This document shows, piece after piece, positions 24,789 through 32,594 of a DNA stretch of 64,000 nucleotides (positions are counted from its first letter, which is position 1; the number at the start of each line of letters is the position of its first letter). The notes under the pieces are model-generated. The model was not told the DNA's origin and ran no database searches. It worked only from the letters and a program-made list of their open reading frames with translations. The DNA comes from Luteimonas salinisoli (lineage in GTDB: Bacteria; Pseudomonadota; Gammaproteobacteria; Xanthomonadales; Xanthomonadaceae). Both the position numbers and the translations under genes were made by a program. The DNA lies in assembly GCF_013425525.1 (NCBI RefSeq), contig NZ_JACCKA010000087.1, positions 49,863 to 113,862 on the forward strand, given 5' to 3'.

Positions 24789-24846
24789 GCAGGGTCCTTG
24801 ACCCTGCACCGGAGTAGATGATATTTAGCTTGTTCGCTAATTACAT
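24789..24846 (+). promoter_or_regulatory. Promoter/operator region of the arsR-type operon
   Basis: The 309 bases between the chemoreceptor and the ArsR gene are non-coding. At their end lie a hairpin GCAGGGTC-CTT-GACCCTGC (24789-24807) overlapping TTGACC (24798-24803) and AT-rich DNA in the -10 position. An inverted repeat TTAGC-N6-GCTAA (24825-24840), seven bases before the ATG, is a good candidate operator for the autoregulating ArsR protein. An imperfect dyad ATGAAGCG...CGCTTCAT at about 24687-24725 was also seen. Confidence 0.5.
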
Positions 24847-25212
24847 ATGCTGCTAAACATGCCCCAGTCACGCGACCCGTTGAGCACGACCCTGGCGGCT
24901 CTGGCCGACCCGACCCGGCGCGCCATCCTGGCGCGACTCAGCCGCGGCGCCGCCACCGTAAACGAGCTCGCGGAACCCTTCGACATCTCGCTGCCGTCGG
25001 TCTCGCGGCATCTCAAGGTGCTGGAGGGCGCCGGCCTGATCTCGCGCGGACGCGAGGCGCAGTGGCGGCCGTGCAGGCTGGAGGCCGCCCCCCTGAAGCA
25101 GGTGGACGGCTGGCTCGTCAGATACCGAAGGTTCTGGCAGGGCAGTTTCGACCGGATGGACGACTACCTGCACGAGATCACCAACGCACCCCCCAAAGGA
25201 GGGAAACAATGA
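24847..25212 (+). CDS. ArsR-family transcriptional regulator
   Basis: A 121-residue winged-helix repressor: DPTRRAILARLSRGAATVNELAEPF, then recognition helix SLPSVSRHLKVLEGAGLI. It has no CxC metal-binding motif, so it belongs to the non-metal group of ArsR proteins commonly paired with SRPBCC (AHSA1-like) genes. An alternative ATG lies four codons in. The stop overlaps the next start by four bases. It probably represses its own operon by binding the dyad just upstream. Confidence 0.9.
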   Translation: MLLNMPQSRDPLSTTLAALADPTRRAILARLSRGAATVNELAEPFDISLPSVSRHLKVLEGAGLISRGREAQWRPCRLEAAPLKQVDGWLVRYRRFWQGSFDRMDDYLHEITNAPPKGGKQ

Positions 25213-25685
25213 GCGAGCTGCGCGACGACGAACTGCTGATCGAGCGCGAATTCGATGCCCCGCTGGCGCTGGTGTTCCGCCTGTGGGCGGACCGGGCGCA
25301 CGTGATGCGCTGGTGGGGGCCGGAGGAATTCACCACGGTCGAGCTCGACTGGGAGCTCACCCCCGGCCGGCCGTGGCGCGGCGCGATGACTGCGACGCGA
25401 TTCGGCCTGACGAAATTCGGCGGCACGGTGCTCGAGGTGGAGCCGGAACGGCGCATCGTCTTCACCTTCCAGTGGGACGAGGACTCCGGCCGCGACCGCG
25501 ACACCGTGGCGACGGTGCGCTTTGCCGAACACGACGGCAGGACCATCCAGACCTTCCACCAGGCGCCATTTTCCAGCGTCGAGGTCCGCGACAGCCATGT
25601 CGGCGGCTGGGACTCGCTGTTCAACAAGCAGCAGCTCTACGTCGAGAACTTCGCCGTGGCCGAACGGGCGGGGCTGCACGCATGA
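25209..25685 (+). CDS. SRPBCC-domain protein (AHSA1-like)
   Basis: A 158-residue START/Bet v1-like fold protein: EREFDAPLALVFRLWADRAHVMRWWGPEEFT at the start and GGWDSLFNKQQLYVENF at the end are hallmark segments of the AHSA1 subfamily, which binds hydrophobic ligands. It is translationally coupled to arsR (ATGA) behind AAGGAGG, and to the following GST gene. No enzymatic role is known; such arsR-AHSA1 pairs are common. Confidence 0.9.
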   Translation: MSELRDDELLIEREFDAPLALVFRLWADRAHVMRWWGPEEFTTVELDWELTPGRPWRGAMTATRFGLTKFGGTVLEVEPERRIVFTFQWDEDSGRDRDTVATVRFAEHDGRTIQTFHQAPFSSVEVRDSHVGGWDSLFNKQQLYVENFAVAERAGLHA

Positions 25686-26326
25686 TCACGCTGACCACCT
25701 ACGCCTGGGTGCCGGACTTCGCCGCGCCGCTGATGCGGGCATTGCGCGTCCGCTGGGCGCTGGAGGAGGCGGATCTGCCGTACCGGGTGCGCACCGTGGC
25801 GCTGGGGCCGGGACAGCGCTCGCCCGAGCATCTGGCGCGCCAGCCGTTCGGCCAGGCGCCGGCGATCGAGGAGGGCGACCTGACGCTGTTCGAAAGCGGC
25901 GCGATCGCGCTCCACATCGCGGAACGCAGCCAGGCGCTGCTACCGCGGGACCTGACCGAACGAGCGCGGGCGATCGCCTGGGTGTTCGCGGCGCTCAACA
26001 CGGTGGAGACCGCGGTGCAGGAGCTGGGCGCCATCGACTTCTTCCACGCCGAAGAACCCTGGGCGCAGCAGCGCAGGCCGCAGGTGGAGGCGCAGGTCCG
26101 GGAGCGGCTGGGGCAGCTGGAGGCAGCGCTGGGCGCGCGGGAGCACCTGGAAGGCCGCTTCACCGTCGGTGACCTGATGATGGCCGACGTGCTGCGTATC
26201 CTGGACCACAGTGACCTGCTCGATGCGTACCCGACGCTGCAGGCCTACAAGCACCGCTGCGAGGCCCGGCCGGCCTTCCAGCGCGCACTGACCGCGCAGC
26301 TGCAGGGATTTCGCGAGGCTGCTTAG
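25682..26326 (+). CDS. Glutathione S-transferase family protein
   Basis: A 214-residue GST. The N-terminal thioredoxin-like domain contains the glutathione-binding segment GQAPAIEEGDLTLFESGAIALHIAE, and an all-helical C-terminal domain follows (FTVGDLMMADVLRI as the N-capping/hydrophobic staple motif). It overlaps the SRPBCC gene by four bases, closing a three-gene coupled operon. Substrate unknown; detoxification is inferred from the family. Confidence 0.9.
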   Translation: MITLTTYAWVPDFAAPLMRALRVRWALEEADLPYRVRTVALGPGQRSPEHLARQPFGQAPAIEEGDLTLFESGAIALHIAERSQALLPRDLTERARAIAWVFAALNTVETAVQELGAIDFFHAEEPWAQQRRPQVEAQVRERLGQLEAALGAREHLEGRFTVGDLMMADVLRILDHSDLLDAYPTLQAYKHRCEARPAFQRALTAQLQGFREAA

Positions 26327-26379
26327 CCCGGGCTGCGAGCCCGGTGGGCAGCGGTACACTCGCGGTTCGGGGGTGTCGC

Positions 26380-26721
26380 ATGCGCGATGATCGAGGGGAG
26401 TTTCCGTTCTGGTCGATGGTGCTGGCCGTGCTGCTGGCCCTGATCGCGCACGACCTCATTCGCTTGGCGGTCGGCGCATACATGGCTCGCCGAGCCGTGG
26501 CCGAGTTCAACCGGCAGGTTCAGTCGACACCAACGCGTCCCGCGCCAGGATCGGCATCATCGGCACAGTCAGCGCCGGCCGAACTCCCAAGGTATCCCGG
26601 GCCGGTCAGCGCCCGGGCCTCTGGCGCGGACGTGGCCTGCATCAACGGGACCCAGGCACGCCGCGTTGCCAATGGCTGGGAACAGGAGCCACGGAAACGC
26701 TGTCAGGCGTACTCGCCGTGA
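26380..26721 (+). CDS. Small hypothetical protein with one membrane segment
   Basis: A 113-residue protein not recognised by family. After a charged N-terminus (MRDDRGEFPFWS) there is one hydrophobic helix at about residues 10-30, then a Pro/Ala/Ser-rich linker and a short C-terminal piece with two cysteines (VACINGTQARRV and RKRCQAY). A TACACT (26355-26360) 19 bases upstream may be its -10. It is the last gene before the accessory boundary. Confidence 0.6.
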   Translation: MRDDRGEFPFWSMVLAVLLALIAHDLIRLAVGAYMARRAVAEFNRQVQSTPTRPAPGSASSAQSAPAELPRYPGPVSARASGADVACINGTQARRVANGWEQEPRKRCQAYSP

Positions 26722-27242
26722 CAGAAGCCGATGCCCCGGATCCCTTCTAGCGCGTCATATACGCATCCAGCGGTGCAATCGAAGCGTCCGGCGTGCCAAG
26801 CCGCGAGCCGTGCCGTGGCTCGCGTTCCATGTTCATGACGCAGTCGGGTGGTCGGCTGCGGGCTCGGTCCTACGGCGCCAGCACGTGGCATGGGGGACTC
26901 TTTGGGGCGTCGAAATGCGGGCGAGGGACCGGAGCCAGTCGGACGATGAGGGTTTGAACCCCAATCCACAACTTCGCATAATGTACATTATGTAATGCTC
27001 GACGAGTCGTCAGGTGCCACATGCTGAGCCAGTCTGTCTGTCGGTAGTACCCAAACTCTGTCGTCTGATCCTTAACCATGACATGAGCCGTAACCGTGTC
27101 ATTTTCCTACAACCGCTTCTATGTCGATCAACCACTTAGAGCGTACAACCGCCAATGACTGCAGAGCCAGCTCCGGGCGGTATTTCCCTTAACCATGTCG
27201 TGCTCCGATACGATGGCGCGTCCCGACAAACCTACAATTGCA
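26722..27242. other. 521-base gene-free region at the start of accessory DNA
   Basis: No convincing gene on either strand. It contains, on the minus strand, a sequence folding like the T-arm and 3' acceptor strand of a tRNA: TGGGGTTCAAACCCTCA (complement of 26947-26963) followed by TCGTCCG. No matching 5' half exists nearby. Next to it is the dif-like site at 26971-26998. From there rightwards the DNA becomes visibly richer in A and T. Confidence 0.5.
26971..26998 (+). other. dif-like XerCD recombination site
   Basis: The left 11 bases (ACTTCGCATAA) fit the gammaproteobacterial XerC arm of dif exactly. The six-base centre is TGTACA (usual TGTATA) and the right arm starts TTATGT, as in XerD arms, but then reads AATGC instead of TAAAT. 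It contains the 16-bp palindrome CATAATGTACATTATG (26977-26992). A dif variant with a changed outer right arm is what is expected at one end of an element integrated by host Xer recombinases. It could also be a diverged chromosomal dif or a protein operator. Confidence 0.6.
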
Positions 27243-27785
27243 TCAATCGGCCACTTTGGTACGACGTTGGGGTGGTTCTGGCGGTCTTTGCTGCCTCTTT
27301 GGTTCGGTCTGCTTCGCGGCCGCAACTTTGGCTCGACTGCGTGGCTTCCGAGCTGTTGGCCGAGCATCAGAGCGTCGGATTGCCGCCTCAAGCGCCGCGG
27401 GTAGATCACCCAACGCGCCCAACTGGCCCTCGAGCGCGTCCGCACGAGCCCGCTGCGCCACGGCATCGCGAGACGCTTCCACCGTCTTCAAGTTGGCTTG
27501 GTGAATCTGCTCCCGCAGCGATTTCTCGGCAGCCGCCGCTTGGCGGGAGGCCGCCAGCAGTCGACCCTGCACCTCCTTGGTTTCCTGGCGCGCTCGGTCG
27601 ATCTCGCTGAGGGCTCGATCCTCGACTGCACGGACATGCAGGCCAAGTGACTCGCGCTCGGCCTGAGCAGCGTCCTGCAACGACTGGTTCCGCGCCTCCA
27701 GTGCGTGCCGGGTGGTTCTCCCGTCCAGGCCGGGCTGCTTTGTAAAACGCAACTCACCTTGAGGTGAGGCAGGATTCTCAGTCAT
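27243..27785 (-). CDS. Coiled-coil protein resembling the C-terminal half of KfrA/TnpT-type proteins
   Basis: A 180-residue hydrophilic protein, almost entirely coiled coil from about residue 25 to 130 (LHVRAVEDRALSEIDRARQE is typical of the KfrA-like group), with a very basic tail (RPTARKPRSRAKVAAAKQ onward). The N-terminal DNA-binding domain of KfrA relatives is absent, so it is either a truncated derivative or a distinct small protein. Its ATG lies inside the end of the upstream gene, an eight-base overlap, so the two are co-translated. Function unknown; DNA association is plausible from the basic tail. Confidence 0.6.
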   Translation of the reverse strand: MTENPASPQGELRFTKQPGLDGRTTRHALEARNQSLQDAAQAERESLGLHVRAVEDRALSEIDRARQETKEVQGRLLAASRQAAAAEKSLREQIHQANLKTVEASRDAVAQRARADALEGQLGALGDLPAALEAAIRRSDARPTARKPRSRAKVAAAKQTEPKRQQRPPEPPQRRTKVAD

Positions 27786-28863
27786 TTCCGCCGATATCGA
27801 TGAAGACGGTCAGTGGAAACCCAGGGCCAGGCTCGTCAGGAGCCCGCTCTAACGGCTCTTCCGGTGGAGAGTTCGCGCCCTCGCCAAACGCTTCCGTCTG
27901 AAGCGCATGAGAAAGCGCTTCGCTGCCGCCGCTACCTTCCAGCGGATGCGTGATACTGCCCCTCATCGAAAGACGCGGCCAGTGGTTGTAGAGCCAATGG
28001 TTGTAGTGCCATCGGCTGTAAGGCAAGTAATCACTCCTCTCTAGCCCAACAGCAGCGTGGACCGCGGCGAGCTGCAGAGTGGAGAGCTGCATGACTGCAC
28101 CGGTCGGGTTCGCAGCCGAAGTCGCATGCCCAGTCGTGACTCCACTGGGCTGGGCCATCAGCAGCTCGAACAGCCTGCTCCACTCATCACCTTTCTGGGC
28201 GGGGAGCACGACGGGTGCGCCCCTACCGCCGTCAATCACATCGACCAAAGATCCGCAGAGAGATTTGTGCGTAGGCGCAACGATCTTTGAACCCGGCCAT
28301 CGATCGCGCAAAACCTCCTGCAAGGGTACCTTTGGGTCACGGTGCAAAGTAAGGAACGACCAGTGGAGCGGTCCACCAAAAGCGCCGGACGGAAAAAAAC
28401 CTATGGATTTTCCGTTCTTGCGCTCGAGCAGATCGAAACCTGGTGTTTGCGATCCAGGTGGCGCCCCCTCGAACAGCTCAATCTCTTTCTTGGATGACGT
28501 CCCGCTAAAACTGCTTGTTGGCTTTTCAACTACCTTGGCTTGCAATATCCACATCGACCTGGAGATTACATTGCCTGCCTTCAGGCGCTGCGAAATTACG
28601 GCGATATCGGCCAGTTCACGCTGCTTTCCCCCTGTAGGCTTCACATAGATGTGCTTGTCCTGCCACATTGTTCGCAACCGAACTTCTAGCCTCACCTTCG
28701 ACGACAACCAAGTTGACAGAACATCTAGTGCCTCACAGTTATGTATGCCTCTGAGGTAGTCCAGCTCGTGTGGGACCGTGGTACTGCTCGAATAGGGATC
28801 TGTTATCCATTGGTCCAGACCGCGCGACCAGATCCACAAGTCCATCTCCTCTTCCGTACGCAT
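27778..28863 (-). CDS. Hypothetical protein with possible PD-(D/E)XK nuclease core
   Basis: A 361-residue protein I do not recognise as a named family. Around residues 50-115 it shows a helix with KVRLEVRLRTMW, then ELADIAVI and a strand MWILQAKV. The acidic-Asp-QxK order is that of restriction-endonuclease-like folds, so a nuclease role is a hypothesis. The rest contains a LFEGAPPG / SIGFFPSGAFGGPLHWSF region, and the C-terminal 60 residues are acidic and proline-rich. Codon use is less GC-rich than in flanking core genes. AAAGGGGG lies upstream of the ATG. It overlaps the coiled-coil gene by eight bases, suggesting a two-gene module. Confidence 0.55.
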   Translation of the reverse strand: MRTEEEMDLWIWSRGLDQWITDPYSSSTTVPHELDYLRGIHNCEALDVLSTWLSSKVRLEVRLRTMWQDKHIYVKPTGGKQRELADIAVISQRLKAGNVISRSMWILQAKVVEKPTSSFSGTSSKKEIELFEGAPPGSQTPGFDLLERKNGKSIGFFPSGAFGGPLHWSFLTLHRDPKVPLQEVLRDRWPGSKIVAPTHKSLCGSLVDVIDGGRGAPVVLPAQKGDEWSRLFELLMAQPSGVTTGHATSAANPTGAVMQLSTLQLAAVHAAVGLERSDYLPYSRWHYNHWLYNHWPRLSMRGSITHPLEGSGGSEALSHALQTEAFGEGANSPPEEPLERAPDEPGPGFPLTVFIDIGGND

Positions 28864-28960
28864 AGCTGGGCCCCCTTTTTGCCAGTAGGAATCGACTTTG
28901 TGTTCTACCCTGTCAGGTTAGAAGACGCCACTTCCTACCCCTGATAAACATCCCTAATCG

Positions 28961-30319
28961 TCACGGCGGCCCGCTCACATGCACGCGAAACCGATGGCTA
29001 CGTCGCCACCTCATCAGCAGCGTCATTACGACAATACCGAATATCACCAACATCCCTAGCGCGACCAACGCCGTTCCTCGGCCGACTCCAAGTTTCTGCA
29101 TCAGCAAGTCTAGTTTTCCTTGGGCCATTGCCGGAGGCGGCACTTCCAGCTCCGCATCGATCACTGGCCGCCCCGCAAGGAAGCCGGCTACATGTGCAGC
29201 TATGTTCGGGTTGCCCAGCCACAGTTCGTCGTCATGACTGGCGCCGCGCACGAGCAAGTGCGTGGCGGCGCTGAAGCCTGGCACTAGCACCTCCGCGTTC
29301 GCCGGCGGTGTGCGGCCATCGAGCGTACCGCTGACGAACAGCGCCGGAACGTCGCTCCGCAGGGGAGCACGGAATGCGTCGCCGAGATCCACGAGTCCCA
29401 GGCCCTCGCCGATCATCGGGGAAGGAAAGTTCAGCGCATCGCCGAACAGGCTTTCCTTTGCCTGCGCCTCGGCCGTGGCGCGTCGATGCGGGCTGTGCCC
29501 GGATGCCACGTCCATCGCCAGCGGCATGGCGCGGAACTCGCCGAGCTCCTCGCGCACCGCGAGCACCAGGGTTGCCAGCAGGTCGTAGTCCCCCTGTTCG
29601 GCGTCACGCAGGAGCAACGGCAGCATCTGCTGGGTAGATCGCCGCCCGAGCGCGGCCGCGATCGCCAGCTGCGCGTCGTAGGCGCCCAGAGCCACTTCCC
29701 TGCCCCGGTGCATGACGCTGCGCCCTACTACGGGTTCCTGGCTTAGCCTGGCCAGCATGCGCCGGGGCATCCCGGTCAGGTCTTCGAACCCCTGATCGCG
29801 GGCGACGGCGGCGAGGTCCGCCAGCACCGTGTCCGCCGAAAGCGGGAGTTTCAGCGTGTCGTCCGGCCCTTCGACGCCGATCAACACGCCGATCAACACC
29901 GCGCGTTCGATGCCCGCACCATGCAGGCGCAGGCTTGCCAGGGCCAGGTGGGTGCCGTAGCTCATGCCCCACAGGCTGATCCGCGGCACGCCAAGCGCGC
30001 GCCGCAGGTCTTCGATGTCGGCGGCGCTCTCGGCAGTGGTGTAGGCGGCCAGGTCGACACCCTCCTCCCGCCAATGGGCGATGCATCGGGCGGCCGTGCG
30101 GCGCAGCGCCGCCAGCGCAGCTTCGCGGTCCAGTGGCTTGGCGTCATCGAAGCGCTGGATGTATGGGCACGGAGGCTGGCGATCGGACAATCCGGTACCC
30201 CGCTGGTCGAACAGCAACACGTCGGTTTCGCGCCGAACCTGGTCGAACACCGGCCAGCGCGGCCCGCGTGCCGTGCTGCCGCCCGATTTCGTGCGCTGCC
30301 ACCGTTCCTGCCTGGTCAA
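28961..30319 (-). pseudogene. 5'-truncated alpha/beta hydrolase (proline-iminopeptidase/TAP-like)
   Basis: The frame encodes an alpha/beta hydrolase from the DVLLFDQRGTGLSD strand onward, with the nucleophile elbow GMSYGTH, a TAP-like C-terminal domain (VLVPGFSAATHLLVRGASHDDELW) and a C-terminal membrane helix (VALGMLVIFGIVVMTLLMRW). The N-terminal strand with the oxyanion HGGPG motif expected before DVLLFDQRG is missing. The first 15-20 residues instead read through DNA that encodes part of a LytTR domain on the other strand. The gene was thus cut by a rearrangement near 30265-30276. It may still be expressed, but an intact active site is unlikely. Confidence 0.65.
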
Positions 30320-30449
30320 TCTGCGCCATGTCCGGTCCCTCCATGCCGCTTCAGGCAGCCGCTACTGGCTGGTCATGGCGAATGGGAAGGAACTGCCGGT
30401 GGGCCGCGCCCATGTCGCCACCATGCGCCGCGAGCTTGCTCTGGGCTAG
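30276..30449 (+). pseudogene. Remnant of a LytTR-type DNA-binding domain
   Basis: The plus strand encodes the C-terminal half of a LytTR domain: FVRCHRSCLVNLRHVRSL, then GKELPVGRAHVATMRREL and a stop at 30449. The upstream part of the gene (receiver or membrane domain and first half of LytTR) is gone; upstream residues in frame are antisense to the truncated hydrolase. Two broken genes therefore meet at one junction. Confidence 0.65.
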
Positions 30450-30496
30450 TCATCGGCCGGCGTCGACGCAGGGGCCGCCTCAGATCGACGAAAGCG

Positions 30497-30640
30497 TTTC
30501 CGATGGCGGTTTAATCCAAGTCACCGTACAGAACGACAATCGCTTTGCGCCCTCCTGATCGACACTGACGTCAAGGAGGCCGACATGCTCATCCTCCCAC
30601 CGATCCTAGGCCATGAGGAGCGCATGCAGATGACCACCAA
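30497..30640 (+). promoter_or_regulatory. Promoter-leader repeat, copy A (orphan)
   Basis: Contains GTCACCGTACAGAACGACAA from 30520, CACTGACGTCAAGGAGGC at 30563-30580 and CATCCTCCCACC, matching copy B at 46258 over about 140 bases and copy C at 37467 more weakly. In all three the core lies about 110 bases before an ATG. Here the ATG at 30630 opens only about 26 codons (MTTKTRLD...) before a stop, so its original gene is lost. The bases just before the aldolase (30785-30830) resemble codons 45-60 of the NAD-kinase-like gene, indicating a decayed duplication. The remaining bases to 30832 show no other gene. Confidence 0.7.
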
Positions 30641-30832
30641 GACCCGTCTCGACAGAGAAGCCGGCGGAATGATCGCAGGCGGTGGCATCACGCACAGCGA
30701 CCTGCGATGACAGACGACTTGGCGCATGTCTCGGAGACACCAATGCGCTAACGAGTGAGGTGCGCGTTGATCGACGGCGATCGCGACCATGCTTCGCGGC
30801 GCCCGTCCGACAGCAGGAGAAAGAGCAACGAA

Positions 30833-31615
30833 ATGGCCAAGACATTGGCACTACCCAAAGAGCAGCTGGTCAAGAAAGCACTGACCCAGATGCAAAACAA
30901 CCTCGCGGACAGCACGTGGACAGATCGGCAAAAACTGGCCCTCACGTGCCGCATCCTGTTCGAGAACGGCCACGACTCCGGTCTGGCCGGGCAGATCACC
31001 GCCCGCGGCCCGCAGCCTGGCACCTACTACACCCAGCAACTGGGTCTGGGCTTCGACGAAATCACCGCGGACAATCTGCTGCTGGTGAACGAAGACCTGG
31101 AAGTGCTGGAAGGCCACGGCATGGCCAACCCGGCCAATCGTTTCCACAGCTGGGTGTACCGCGCCCGGCCAGACGTGAACTGCATCATTCACACCCACCC
31201 GCTCCACATCGCGGCGTTGTCGATGCTGGAAGTACCGCTGCAGATTTCCCATATGGATCTCTGCCCGCTCTACGAAGACTGCGCGTTTCTCCAGGGCTGG
31301 CCGGGTGTGCCCGTGGGCAACGAGGAAGGCGACCTGATCGCCGGCGCCCTGGGCGACAAGCGGGCGATCCTGCTTTCGCACCACGGGCAGCTGTCCACTG
31401 GCGCTTCCATCGAGGAAGCCTGCGTGATTGCCCTACTGATCGAGCGCGCGGCGAAGCTGCAACTGCTGGCGATGGGTGCGGGAACCATCAAGCCGATCAT
31501 CCCCAAGCTCGGCCGGGAGGCGCATGACTGGATCGCACGTCCCAAACGCCACGCCGCCGCCTTCAACTACTACACGCGGCGGATCCTGCGGCAACACGCC
31601 GATTGCCTGAACTGA
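30833..31615 (+). CDS. Class II aldolase/adducin-domain protein
   Basis: A 260-residue protein of the fuculose-phosphate aldolase/adducin fold. Zinc-binding histidines are visible in IIHTHPLHIAAL and LLSHHGQLSTG, and the segment SGLAGQITARGP corresponds to the substrate-binding start. AGGAGA lies upstream of the ATG at 30833. It is followed after 30 bases by a DapA-like gene. The pair resembles the aldolase plus dihydrodipicolinate-synthase-like pairs of Pseudomonas, and its less GC-extreme codon use supports import. Substrate unknown. Confidence 0.85.
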   Translation: MAKTLALPKEQLVKKALTQMQNNLADSTWTDRQKLALTCRILFENGHDSGLAGQITARGPQPGTYYTQQLGLGFDEITADNLLLVNEDLEVLEGHGMANPANRFHSWVYRARPDVNCIIHTHPLHIAALSMLEVPLQISHMDLCPLYEDCAFLQGWPGVPVGNEEGDLIAGALGDKRAILLSHHGQLSTGASIEEACVIALLIERAAKLQLLAMGAGTIKPIIPKLGREAHDWIARPKRHAAAFNYYTRRILRQHADCLN

Positions 31616-31645
31616 ATCCAGACCCTTCTTTTACGGAGCGCCACC

Positions 31646-32533
31646 ATGCCCAGTCCCGATATTCACGGCATCATCGGCTACACCATCACACCTTTCACCG
31701 CCGATGGCGAGGGCCTCGAACTGGCTGCACTCGGGCGCGCCATCGACCGCCTGATCGACGGCGGCGTGCATGCCATCGCGCCTCTGGGCAGCACCGGCGA
31801 AGGCGCTTATCTGAGCGACGCGGAATGGGAGCAGGTCAGCGAATTCAGCATCAAGCGCGTCGCCAAACGCGTGCCGACCATCGTCAGCGTATCCGACCTG
31901 ACCACCGCCAAGGCAGTGCGCAGGGCCCGTTTCGCCGAAGCCCAGGGCGCCGACGCGGTGATGGTGCTGCCGACGTCCTACTGGAAACTCAGCGAAGCGG
32001 AAATCCTGGCCCACTACCGCGCCATCGGCGACAGCATCGGCGTGCCGATCATGCTCTACAACAACCCGGCCACCAGTGGCACCGACATGTCGGTGGACCT
32101 GATCCTGCGGATCGTCGGCGCCGTGGAGAACGTGACCATGGTCAAGGAGAGCACTGGCGACATCCAGCGCATGCACCAACTGCAGCATCGCGGCGAGGGA
32201 CAGGTGCCCTTCTACAACGGCTCCAACCCCTTGGCCCTGGAAGCCTTTGCCGCCGGCGCCAAGGGCTGGTGCACCGCGGCGCCGAACCTCATTCCGCAGC
32301 TCAACCTCGACTTGTACGAGGCCGTACGGGCCAACGACTTGAGCAAGGCTCGCGAACTGTTCTATCGCCAGTTGCCGCTGCTGGACTTCATTCTCAAGGG
32401 TGGCTTGCCGGCGACGATCAAGGCCGGATTGCGCACCACCGGGCTGGAAGTCGGCGATCCGCGGTTGCCGGTGTTCCCGCTGGACGAGACTGGGCGCGTC
32501 AATCTTGAAAAGCTCCTCAAAGCCCTGCGTTGA
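31646..32533 (+). CDS. DapA/N-acetylneuraminate-lyase family aldolase
   Basis: A 295-residue TIM-barrel Schiff-base aldolase. The segment PLGSTGEGAYLSDAEW binds the keto-acid, YNNPATSGTDMS carries the conserved Tyr, and TMVKESTGD holds the Schiff-base lysine. True DapA is an essential single-copy enzyme; this copy, beside a class II aldolase, is more probably a catabolic lyase or dehydratase of a hydroxy-keto acid. It ends 61 bases before the convergent LuxR-type gene. Confidence 0.88.
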   Translation: MPSPDIHGIIGYTITPFTADGEGLELAALGRAIDRLIDGGVHAIAPLGSTGEGAYLSDAEWEQVSEFSIKRVAKRVPTIVSVSDLTTAKAVRRARFAEAQGADAVMVLPTSYWKLSEAEILAHYRAIGDSIGVPIMLYNNPATSGTDMSVDLILRIVGAVENVTMVKESTGDIQRMHQLQHRGEGQVPFYNGSNPLALEAFAAGAKGWCTAAPNLIPQLNLDLYEAVRANDLSKARELFYRQLPLLDFILKGGLPATIKAGLRTTGLEVGDPRLPVFPLDETGRVNLEKLLKALR

Positions 32534-32594
32534 TGCCGTTCCAGGAAATGTCGAGCCTCCTCCTCTGGCACGACTGCTGCTCGCGTCGATCGTG

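Noticed and set aside
24789-24807. Hairpin GCAGGGTC-CTT-GACCCTGC as a terminator of the chemoreceptor gene
   Set aside because: No T-run follows and it overlaps the likely -35 region of the arsR-type operon; kept only as part of the regulatory region.
27155-27610. Plus-strand open frame of 151 codons in the accessory region
   Set aside because: Lies opposite the coiled-coil gene, has no recognisable domain or Shine-Dalgarno, and shows shadow-type composition.
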